The position numbers and the translations under genes are program-made. DNA of 64,000 bases, taken from Oasisia sp. SBJ-2009. Its lineage: Eukaryota; Annelida; Polychaeta; Sabellida; Siboglinidae. This document shows positions 34,399 through 64,000 of the stretch, piece by piece. Positions within the stretch are counted from its first letter, which is position 1. Each line of letters starts with the position of its first letter. A model generated the notes under the pieces. It had not been told where the DNA came from. It was given only the letters and a program-made list of their open reading frames with translations, and made no database searches. The stretch covers positions 52,195,096-52,259,095 of the forward strand of contig OZ024854.1 in the NCBI GenBank assembly GCA_964017155.1. The letters run 5' to 3'.

Positions 34399-35638
34399 CT
34401 TTGGAACAGCGATGCTGTCATTCCACTGTGAGCAGACCAGACTGACGTTCAACAAAAGGTCAGAGGTCGGCAGTCGACACATGGTGTTCTCAATCACCTC
34501 CACAGGGAGCTGGGAAAAGTAGTTCAGGTCATCGTCATCATGATCATCTCACAAATCAATGCATTCATCAAGTCCCATTCCCAGCGAGCCGTACGTGTCT
34601 TCACAACTTGTATCAACAAAAGGATTTTGTGACACAAGGCCAGTATTTCTTGTATCAACTCCCAGATCAGTCTTGTTGCATTGGTGGAGATTAGCTGATG
34701 TCATTCTTGAGGCAATTTGGCCAGCATTTAAGCTGATTTGACTAGACATACCTATCTGTGTTTTGAAAGATCTGCTGTCGGACATAATTCGTAACTGGGT
34801 TTGACATAATATTATTTTTTTATGTTGTGATGTGATGCTTTATGAGTTTGGACTGCTGTTCACAGATGACTGACTAAATTCAAATTGCTGCAACAAATGT
34901 TGCTGAGATGAATCAGTCCGCAGGTTGCTACTGGTCTTGACAAGACTAGATTCTGGTGAGGATGACACAGTCCTCTGGCTATAAGATTTCTGTTTAAAGT
35001 AATTCAAAAGTAAATTACTCTGTGCATGAAGGTTTCTATTACGACGCTTTGCATTTCTTGGAGAAGGTAATGTCCGTGGTAATGCTTCTGGGACTGGTGA
35101 ACATTTATTGGGTTCGCCATAAGTAGCTGGCTTGTTTATTGCCTGGTCTTGTGAATGCATATGTTTGATGCAAAACGTCTTTGGCACTAACAAAGGATGG
35201 TGCCGCAGTCGAATTCTTTAATTTTAAACGCAACTTCCTCTCTCGAGGATACAGGCCACGGTTGGGGTCTTTTGAGGATGTTTTTGTGAGTGCAGGTGTC
35301 TTTAGAGGTTGTCCTCCATTGTCGGTGGCAGAATGTCTGCTACATTCAATGACATTCACGTGAATCATTCGTCTCCTAACGCTCACTTCGGCTGCAGAGT
35401 TTCCCTCTGCTTCTTGGGGTAGATGCATAGTCATGTCTCTCACGAGACCATGACGAGTAGGCCTACACATTGCCTGACTGGTAGTCTGACTCTGAACGAT
35501 ACATCCAGATATTGGTGATATGTCGCGCCTTTGATCAACTACTACGCCTACTGTCTTAGCACTATCGCTAACGATTGTGTCTGGTAATAGCGTCCAATTT
35601 GATAAATAATCTATTTGTGTGCTTTTGTTATGTCGCAT
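34399..35638 (-). pseudogene. FBH1: FBH1 (FBXO18) F-box DNA helicase homologue, 5' part, disrupted
   Basis: FBH1 is an SCF-associated UvrD-type helicase that restrains homologous recombination at stalled forks. This fragment resembles its N terminus: KDPNRGLYPRERKLR near 35260, a degenerate PIP-box-like SNLLLNYF near 35010, DTYGSLG near 34580, and an F-box at 34399-34520 (LPVEVIENTMCRLPTSDLLL, then NVSLVCSQWNDSI). A good donor (AAG then GTACAG) follows at 34398. The reading frame changes between 35193 and 35105, and TAA at about 34840 and TGA at about 34549 interrupt it. No helicase exons are visible downstream, where the PHD LINE lies. I read it as a truncated pseudogene. Unrecognised micro-introns or sequence errors in a real gene are the alternative. 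The homology is recalled, not searched. Confidence 0.6.
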
Positions 35639-35668
35639 CCATTTGCGGTCAAGCTGTTATTTCTTAGA

Positions 35669-35815
35669 TAAACTCTGAGACCGAGTGAGTCAAACCATGG
35701 TCCGTGGACAAACTGTTGACTTGTCACTTGTTTATAAACTCTGAAACCGAGTGAGTCAAACCACGGTCCGTGGACAAACTATTGACTTGTCACTTGTTGT
35801 TTATAAACTCTGAGA
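35669..35815. repeat. Tandem duplication of about 75 bp
   Basis: Two copies of a unit containing TAAACTCTGAGACCGAGTGA, GGTCCGTGGACAAACT and TTGACTTGTCACTTGTT, differing at a few positions. They lie just upstream of the FBH1-like fragment. Confidence 0.85.
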
Positions 35816-56391
<20,576 letters not shown>

Positions 56392-56405
56392 GTAAGTGTT
56401 GCTGT

Positions 56406-56619
<214 letters not shown>

Positions 56620-56808
56620 GTGTGTATGAGTGTGTCCCACCCTGAAGATGAAAGCTCTGGGAGATTTCTGGAAGAACAGGAAACATGGAGGTGTCTCGAA
56701 TCACAAAGAACCCGTCCGGCGGACGCACAGTCACCATTGCACATTACAACCAACAGCCTGTGATTTAACGGCGTTGCCAGTCTGCCTGTCTTTCGTTGCT
56801 CTCTCTCT

Positions 56809-59800
56809 ATCTCTGTCTCTGTCTCTGTCTCTGTCTCTGTCTCTGTCTCTGTCTCTGTCTCTGTCTCTGTCTCTGTCTCTGTCTCTGTCTCTGTCTCTGT
56901 CTCTGTCTCTGTCTCTGTCTCTGTCTCTGTCTCTGTCTCTGTCTCTGTCTCTGTCTCTGTCTCTGTCTCTGTCTCTGTCTCTGTCTCTGTCTCTGTCTCT
57001 GCCTCTGTCTCTGTCTCTGTCTCTGCCTCTGCCTCTGCCTCTGCCTCTGCCTCTGCCTCTGCCTCTGCCTCTGCCTCTGCCTCTGCCTCTGCCTCTGCCT
57101 CTGCCTCTGCCTCTGCCTCTGCCTCTGCCTCTGCCTCTGCCTCTGCCTCTGCCTCTGCCTCTGCCTCTGCCTCTGCCTCTGCCTCTGCCTCTGCCTCTGC
57201 CTCTGCCTCTGCCTCTGCCTCTGCCTCTGCCTCTGCCTCTGCCTCTGCCTCTGCCTCTGCCTCTGCCTCTGCCTCTGCCTCTGCCTCTGCCTCTGCCTCT
57301 GCCTCTGCCTCTGCCTCTGCCTCTGCCTCTGCCTCTGCCTCTGCCTCTGCCTCTGCCTCTGCCTCTGCCTCTGCCTCTGCCTCTGCCTCTGCCTCTGCCT
57401 CTGCCTCTGCCTCTGCCTCTGCCTCTGCCTCTGCCTCTGCCTCTGCCTCTGCCTCTGCCTCTGCCTCTGCCTCTGCCTCTGCCTCTGCCTCTGCCTCTGC
57501 CTCTGCCTCTGCCTCTGCCTCTGCCTCTGCCTCTGCCTCTGCCTCTGCCTCTGCCTCTGCCTCTGCCTCTGCCTCTGCCTCTGCCTCTGCCTCTGCCTCT
57601 GCCTCTGCCTCTGCCTCTGCCTCTGCCTCTGCCTCTGCCTCTGCCTCTGCCTCTGCCTCTGCCTCTGCCTCTGCCTCTGCCTCTGCCTCTGCCTCTGCCT
57701 CTGCCTCTGCCTCTGCCTCTGCCTCTGCCTCTGCCTCTGCCTCTGCCTCTGCCTCTGCCTCTGCCTCTGCCTCTGCCTCTGCCTCTGCCTCTGCCTCTGC
57801 CTCTGCCTCTGCCTCTGCCTCTGCCTCTGCCTCTGCCTCTGCCTCTGCCTCTGCCTCTGCCTCTGCCTCTGCCTCTGCCTCTGCCTCTGCCTCTGCCTCT
57901 GCCTCTGCCTCTGCCTCTGCCTCTGCCTCTGCCTCTGCCTCTGCCTCTGCCTCTGCCTCTGCCTCTGCCTCTGCCTCTGCCTCTGCCTCTGCCTCTGCCT
58001 CTGCCTCTGCCTCTGCCTCTGCCTCTGCCTCTGCCTCTGCCTCTGCCTCTGCCTCTGCCTCTGCCTCTGCCTCTGCCTCTGCCTCTGCCTCTGCCTCTGC
58101 CTCTGCCTCTGCCTCTGCCTCTGCCTCTGCCTCTGCCTCTGCCTCTGCCTCTGCCTCTGCCTCTGCCTCTGCCTCTGCCTCTGCCTCTGCCTCTGCCTCT
58201 GCCTCTGCCTCTGCCTCTGCCTCTGCCTCTGCCTCTGCCTCTGCCTCTGCCTCTGCCTCTGCCTCTGCCTCTGCCTCTGCCTCTGCCTCTGCCTCTGCCT
58301 CTGCCTCTGCCTCTGCCTCTGCCTCTGCCTCTGCCTCTGCCTCTGCCTCTGCCTCTGCCTCTGCCTCTGCCTCTGCCTCTGCCTCTGCCTCTGCCTCTGC
58401 CTCTGCCTCTGCCTCTGCCTCTGCCTCTGCCTCTGCCTCTGCCTCTGCCTCTGCCTCTGCCTCTGCCTCTGCCTCTGCCTCTGCCTCTGCCTCTGCCTCT
58501 GCCTCTGCCTCTGCCTCTGCCTCTGCCTCTGCCTCTGCCTCTGCCTCTGCCTCTGCCTCTGCCTCTGCCTCTGCCTCTGCCTCTGCCTCTGCCTCTGCCT
58601 CTGCCTCTGCCTCTGCCTCTGCCTCTGCCTCTGCCTCTGCCTCTGCCTCTGCCTCTGCCTCTGCCTCTGCCTCTGCCTCTGCCTCTGCCTCTGCCTCTGC
58701 CTCTGCCTCTGCCTCTGCCTCTGCCTCTGCCTCTGCCTCTGCCTCTGCCTCTGCCTCTGCCTCTGCCTCTGCCTCTGCCTCTGCCTCTGCCTCTGCCTCT
58801 GCCTCTGCCTCTGCCTCTGCCTCTGCCTCTGCCTCTGCCTCTGCCTCTGCCTCTGCCTCTGCCTCTGCCTCTGCCTCTGCCTCTGCCTCTGCCTCTGCCT
58901 CTGCCTCTGCCTCTGCCTCTGCCTCTGCCTCTGCCTCTGCCTCTGCCTCTGCCTCTGCCTCTGCCTCTGCCTCTGCCTCTGCCTCTGCCTCTGCCTCTGC
59001 CTCTGCCTCTGCCTCTGCCTCTGCCTCTGCCTCTGCCTCTGCCTCTGCCTCTGCCTCTGCCTCTGCCTCTGCCTCTGCCTCTGCCTCTGCCTCTGCCTCT
59101 GCCTCTGCCTCTGCCTCTGCCTCTGCCTCTGCCTCTGCCTCTGCCTCTGCCTCTGCCTCTGCCTCTGCCTCTGCCTCTGCCTCTGCCTCTGCCTCTGCCT
59201 CTGCCTCTGCCTCTGCCTCTGCCTCTGCCTCTGCCTCTGCCTCTGCCTCTGCCTCTGCCTCTGCCTCTGCCTCTGCCTCTGCCTCTGCCTCTGCCTCTGC
59301 CTCTGCCTCTGCCTCTGCCTCTGCCTCTGCCTCTGCCTCTGCCTCTGCCTCTGCCTCTGCCTCTGCCTCTGCCTCTGCCTCTGCCTCTGCCTCTGCCTCT
59401 GCCTCTGCCTCTGCCTCTGCCTCTGCCTCTGCCTCTGCCTCTGCCTCTGCCTCTGCCTCTGCCTCTGCCTCTGCCTCTGCCTCTGCCTCTGCCTCTGCCT
59501 CTGCCTCTGCCTCTGCCTCTGCCTCTGCCTCTGCCTCTGCCTCTGCCTCTGCCTCTGCCTCTGCCTCTGCCTCTGCCTCTGCCTCTGCCTCTGCCTCTGC
59601 CTCTGCCTCTGCCTCTGCCTCTGCCTCTGCCTCTGCCTCTGCCTCTGCCTCTGCCTCTGCCTCTGCCTCTGCCTCTGCCTCTGCCTCTGCCTCTGCCTCT
59701 GCCTCTGCCTCTGCCTCTGCCTCTGCCTCTGCCTCTGCCTCTGCCTCTGCCTCTGCCTCTGCCTCTGCCTCTGCCTCTGCCTCTGCCTCTGCCTCTGCCT

Positions 59801-62362
59801 CTGCCTCTGCCTCTGCCTCTGCCTCTGCCTCTGCCTCTGCCTCTGCCTCTGCCTCTGCCTCTGCCTCTGCCTCTGCCTCTGCCTCTGCCTCTGCCTCTGC
59901 CTCTGCCTCTGCCTCTGCCTCTGCCTCTGCCTCTGCCTCTGCCTCTGCCTCTGCCTCTGCCTCTGCCTCTGCCTCTGCCTCTGCCTCTGCCTCTGCCTCT
60001 GCCTCTGCCTCTGCCTCTGCCTCTGCCTCTGCCTCTGCCTCTGCCTCTGCCTCTGCCTCTGCCTCTGCCTCTGCCTCTGCCTCTGCCTCTGCCTCTGCCT
60101 CTGCCTCTGCCTCTGCCTCTGCCTCTGCCTCTGCCTCTGCCTCTGCCTCTGCCTCTGCCTCTGCCTCTGCCTCTGCCTCTGCCTCTGCCTCTGCCTCTGC
60201 CTCTGCCTCTGCCTCTGCCTCTGCCTCTGCCTCTGCCTCTGCCTCTGCCTCTGCCTCTGCCTCTGCCTCTGCCTCTGCCTCTGCCTCTGCCTCTGCCTCT
60301 GCCTCTGCCTCTGCCTCTGCCTCTGCCTCTGCCTCTGCCTCTGCCTCTGCCTCTGCCTCTGCCTCTGCCTCTGCCTCTGCCTCTGCCTCTGCCTCTGCCT
60401 CTGCCTCTGCCTCTGCCTCTGCCTCTGCCTCTGCCTCTGCCTCTGCCTCTGCCTCTGCCTCTGCCTCTGCCTCTGCCTCTGCCTCTGCCTCTGCCTCTGC
60501 CTCTGCCTCTGCCTCTGCCTCTGCCTCTGCCTCTGCCTCTGCCTCTGCCTCTGCCTCTGCCTCTGCCTCTGCCTCTGCCTCTGCCTCTGCCTCTGCCTCT
60601 GCCTCTGCCTCTGCCTCTGCCTCTGCCTCTGCCTCTGCCTCTGCCTCTGCCTCTGCCTCTGCCTCTGCCTCTGCCTCTGCCTCTGCCTCTGCCTCTGCCT
60701 CTGCCTCTGCCTCTGCCTCTGCCTCTGCCTCTGCCTCTGCCTCTGCCTCTGCCTCTGCCTCTGCCTCTGCCTCTGCCTCTGCCTCTGCCTCTGCCTCTGC
60801 CTCTGCCTCTGCCTCTGCCTCTGCCTCTGCCTCTGCCTCTGCCTCTGCCTCTGCCTCTGCCTCTGCCTCTGCCTCTGCCTCTGCCTCTGCCTCTGCCTCT
60901 GCCTCTGCCTCTGCCTCTGCCTCTGCCTCTGCCTCTGCCTCTGCCTCTGCCTCTGCCTCTGCCTCTGCCTCTGCCTCTGCCTCTGCCTCTGCCTCTGCCT
61001 CTGCCTCTGCCTCTGCCTCTGCCTCTGCCTCTGCCTCTGCCTCTGCCTCTGCCTCTGCCTCTGCCTCTGCCTCTGCCTCTGCCTCTGCCTCTGCCTCTGC
61101 CTCTGCCTCTGCCTCTGCCTCTGCCTCTGCCTCTGCCTCTGCCTCTGCCTCTGCCTCTGCCTCTGCCTCTGCCTCTGCCTCTGCCTCTGCCTCTGCCTCT
61201 GCCTCTGCCTCTGCCTCTGCCTCTGCCTCTGCCTCTGCCTCTGCCTCTGCCTCTGCCTCTGCCTCTGCCTCTGCCTCTGCCTCTGCCTCTGCCTCTGCCT
61301 CTGCCTCTGCCTCTGCCTCTGCCTCTGCCTCTGCCTCTGCCTCTGCCTCTGCCTCTGCCTCTGCCTCTGCCTCTGCCTCTGCCTCTGCCTCTGCCTCTGC
61401 CTCTGCCTCTGCCTCTGCCTCTGCCTCTGCCTCTGCCTCTGCCTCTGCCTCTGCCTCTGCCTCTGCCTCTGCCTCTGCCTCTGCCTCTGCCTCTGCCTCT
61501 GCCTCTGCCTCTGCCTCTGCCTCTGCCTCTGCCTCTGCCTCTGCCTCTGCCTCTGCCTCTGCCTCTGCCTCTGCCTCTGCCTCTGCCTCTGCCTCTGCCT
61601 CTGCCTCTGCCTCTGCCTCTGCCTCTGCCTCTGCCTCTGCCTCTGCCTCTGCCTCTGCCTCTGCCTCTGCCTCTGCCTCTGCCTCTGCCTCTGCCTCTGC
61701 CTCTGCCTCTGCCTCTGCCTCTGCCTCTGCCTCTGCCTCTGCCTCTGCCTCTGCCTCTGCCTCTGCCTCTGCCTCTGCCTCTGCCTCTGCCTCTGCCTCT
61801 GCCTCTGCCTCTGCCTCTGCCTCTGCCTCTGCCTCTGCCTCTGCCTCTGCCTCTGCCTCTGCCTCTGCCTCTGCCTCTGCCTCTGCCTCTGCCTCTGCCT
61901 CTGCCTCTGCCTCTGCCTCTGCCTCTGCCTCTGCCTCTGCCTCTGCCTCTGCCTCTGCCTCTGCCTCTGCCTCTGCCTCTGCCTCTGCCTCTGCCTCTGC
62001 CTCTGCCTCTGCCTCTGCCTCTGCCTCTGCCTCTGCCTCTGCCTCTGCCTCTGCCTCTGCCTCTGCCTCTGCCTCTGCCTCTGCCTCTGCCTCTGCCTCT
62101 GCCTCTGCCTCTGCCTCTGCCTCTGCCTCTGCCTCTGCCTCTGCCTCTGCCTCTGCCTCTGCCTCTGCCTCTGCCTCTGCCTCTGCCTCTGCCTCTGCCT
62201 CTGCCTCTGCCTCTGCCTCTGCCTCTGCCTCTGCCTCTGCCTCTGCCTCTGCCTCTGCCTCTGCCTCTGCCTCTGCCTCTGCCTCTGCCTCTATCTCTAT
62301 CTCTATCTCTATCTCTATCTCTACTTCTATCTCTATCTCTATCTCTACTTCTATCTCTCTCT
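56809..62362. repeat. Giant hexanucleotide array in three blocks
   Basis: GTCTCT repeated 31 times (56815-57000), one GCCTCT and three GTCTCT (57001-57024), then GCCTCT repeated 878 times without a single change (57025-62292), then ATCTCT units with ACTTCT variants (62293-62362). All three forward frames are stop-free (Leu-Pro, Cys-Leu, Ala-Ser), so the two open frames of over 2000 codons here are artefacts. Confidence 0.99.
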
Positions 62363-62601
62363 GTCTATGCTTATGTCTCTATCTCTGTCTCTCTCTGTCT
62401 CTCTCTGTCTCTCTCCCTCTGTCTCTGTCTCTCTGTCTCTCTGTCTCTCTGTCTCTCTGTCTCTCTGTCTCTCTGTCTCTCTGTCTTCCTCTCTCTCTCT
62501 CTCTCTCTGTCTCTCTGTCTCTCTGTCTCTCTGTCTCTCTGTCTCTCTGTCTCTCTGTCTCTCTGTCTCTGTCTCTGTCTCTGTCTCTGTCTCTGTCTCT
62601 G

Positions 62602-62682
<81 letters not shown>

Positions 62683-62770
62683 GTCTCTCTGTCTCTCTGT
62701 CTCTCTGTCTCTCTGTCTCTCATTCTCTCTGTCTCTCTGTCTACCTATCTCTCTGTCTCTCTCTCTGTGT
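62363..62770. repeat. CTCTGT / CT-rich simple repeat
   Basis: Imperfect CTCTGT, CTCTCTGT and pure CT units, a degenerate right flank of the hexamer array. Confidence 0.97.
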
Positions 62771-62784
62771 CGTGTCTGTCAAAC

Positions 62785-62885
62785 ACTCACACAAGCACAC
62801 GCGCACGCACGCACGCACGCACACGCGAACGCACGCACACTCACACACACGCACACACGTACTCACACGCACACATACACACAAC
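62785..62885. repeat. CGCAC/ACAC-rich simple repeat
   Basis: Mixture of GCAC, ACAC and ACGC units between the hexamer and pentamer arrays. Confidence 0.9.
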
Positions 62886-62989
62886 GAATAGTATTCGCTT
62901 GACAGTATTCCTCCGCTGCAGCGACCACGCCTAGGAACCACACCTTGATACGAAGCAATGCCTTTGTCTTGCCGATACCCTGTTTTCCT

Positions 62990-64000
62990 ACACCACACCA
63001 CACTAGTGGTGTGGTGTGGTGTGGTGTGGTGTGGTGTGGTGTGGTGTGGTGTGGTGTGGTGTGGTGTGGTGTGGTGTGGTGTGGTGTGGTGTGGTGTGGT
63101 GCGGTGCGGTGCGGTGCGGTGCGGTGCGGTGCGGTGCGGTGCGGTGCGGTGCGGTGCGGTGCGGTGCGGTGCGGTGCGGTGCGGTGCGGTGCGGTGCGGT
63201 GCGGTGCGGTGCGGTGCGGTGCGGTGCGGTGCGGTGCGGTGCGGTGCGGTGCGGTGCGGTGCGGTGCGGTGCGGTGCGGTGCGGTGCGGTGCGGTGCGGT
63301 GCGGTGCGGTGCGGTGCGGTGCGGTGCGGTGCGGTGCGGTGCGGTGCGGTGCGGTGCGGTGCGGTGCGGTGCGGTGCGGTGCGGTGCGGTGCGGTGCGGT
63401 GCGGTGCGGTGCGGTGCGGTGCGGTGCGGTGCGGTGCGGTGCGGTGCGGTGCGGTGCGGTGCGGTGCGGTGCGGTGCGGTGCGGTGCGGTGCGGTGCGGT
63501 GCGGTGCGGTGCGGTGTGGTGGTGTTGTGCGGTGCGGTGTGGTGGTGTTGTGCGGTGCGGTGCGGTGCGGTGCGGTGCGGTGCGGTGCGGTGCGGTGCGG
63601 TGCGGTGCGGTGCGGTGCGGTGCGGTGCGGTGCGGTGCGGTGCGGTGCGGTGCGGTGCGGTGCGGTGCGGTGCGGTGCGGTGCGGTGCGGTGCGGTGCGG
63701 TGCGGTGCGGTGCGGTGCGGTGCGGTGCGGTGCGGTGCGGTGCGGTGCGGTGCGGTGCGGTGCGGTGCGGTGCGGTGCGGTGCGGTGCGGTGCGGTGCGG
63801 TGCGGTGCGGTGCGGTGCGGTGCGGTGCGGTGCGGTGCGGTGCGGTGCGGTGCGGTGCGGTGCGGTGCGGTGCGGTGCGGTGCGGTGCGGTGCGGTGCGG
63901 TGCGGTGCGGTGCGGTGCGGTGCGGTGCGGTGCGGTGCGGTGCGGTGCGGTGCGGTGCGGTGCGGTGCGGTGCGGTGCGGTGCGGTGCGGTGCGGTGCGG
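62990..64000. repeat. Pentanucleotide array, GTGGT then GCGGT, open at the window end
   Basis: A short inverted piece (CACCACACCAC, 62990-63002) meets ACTAGT, then GTGGT is repeated 19 times (63006-63100), GCGGT 83 times (63101-63515), then a short duplicated interruption with GGTGTTGTGCGG (63516-63550), then GCGGT about 90 times to the window end. The GCGGT part has a CpG every 5 bp. The true length is unknown. Confidence 0.99.

Noticed and set aside
34507..34550. A 43-nt intron (GTGAGA to CCCAG) that would remove the TGA in the FBH1-like fragment
   Set aside because: Removing it puts the following F-box out of frame, so it does not rescue the gene.
56630..62902. Open frames of 2090 and 2031 codons (Leu-Pro and Leu-Cys repeats)
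   Set aside because: They are stop-free readings of a perfect hexanucleotide repeat in a gene intron. No start context, domain or splice logic supports a protein.

Overview
The window is animal nuclear DNA from an invertebrate, most likely a marine lophotrochozoan such as a mollusc; I cannot name the species. The evidence is spliced GT-AG genes with kilobase introns, metazoan chromatin and phosphatase genes, a kringle-domain gene, CR1-, RTE- and jockey-like LINEs, piggyBac/hAT-like non-autonomous elements, and very large simple repeats. Nothing in it is bacterial: no operons, CRISPR arrays or prophage. Most long open frames are stop-free readings of simple repeats.

Layout. 1-5.0 kb: gene-free DNA with non-autonomous transposons and an LTR-like segment. 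5.4-13.8 kb (+): a complete nine-exon WDR82 gene whose exons sum to exactly 313 codons plus stop. 15.9-28.7 kb (-): a complete eleven-exon PP2C-type phosphatase gene of the PPM1H/J/M group (600 codons plus stop), tail to tail with WDR82. Its intron 6 holds a CR1-like LINE on the same strand, with an intact 1003-codon ORF2 and a 5'-truncated esterase ORF1. 29-33.7 kb: a tRNA-derived SINE, a TTGTA array and two decayed LINEs. 34.4-35.6 kb (-): the 5' part of an FBH1 (FBXO18) F-box helicase gene, with two in-frame stops and a frame change, probably a pseudogene. 37.7-56.4 kb and beyond (+): the 5' part of a gene with a signal peptide and kringle domains. Its small exons lie in introns of 5.6, 8.1 and 4.5 kb plus an unfinished one, filled with a 31-bp satellite, a 38-bp satellite, LINE remnants, a 3.6-kb TIR transposon, 878 perfect GCCTCT hexamers and a GCGGT pentamer array running off the window end.

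How the genes relate. WDR82 is a subunit of SET1/COMPASS and of the PNUTS-PP1 (PTW) complex; the phosphatase belongs to a separate metal-dependent family. From memory, human PPM1M and WDR82 are also convergent neighbours, so this pair looks like an ancient microsynteny. A 48-bp sequence with only three mismatches lies upstream of both start codons in the same orientation relative to each gene, the most interesting regulatory signal here. The kringle gene shows how simple-repeat expansion can dominate introns while splice phases (1 between domains, 0 within each kringle) stay intact.
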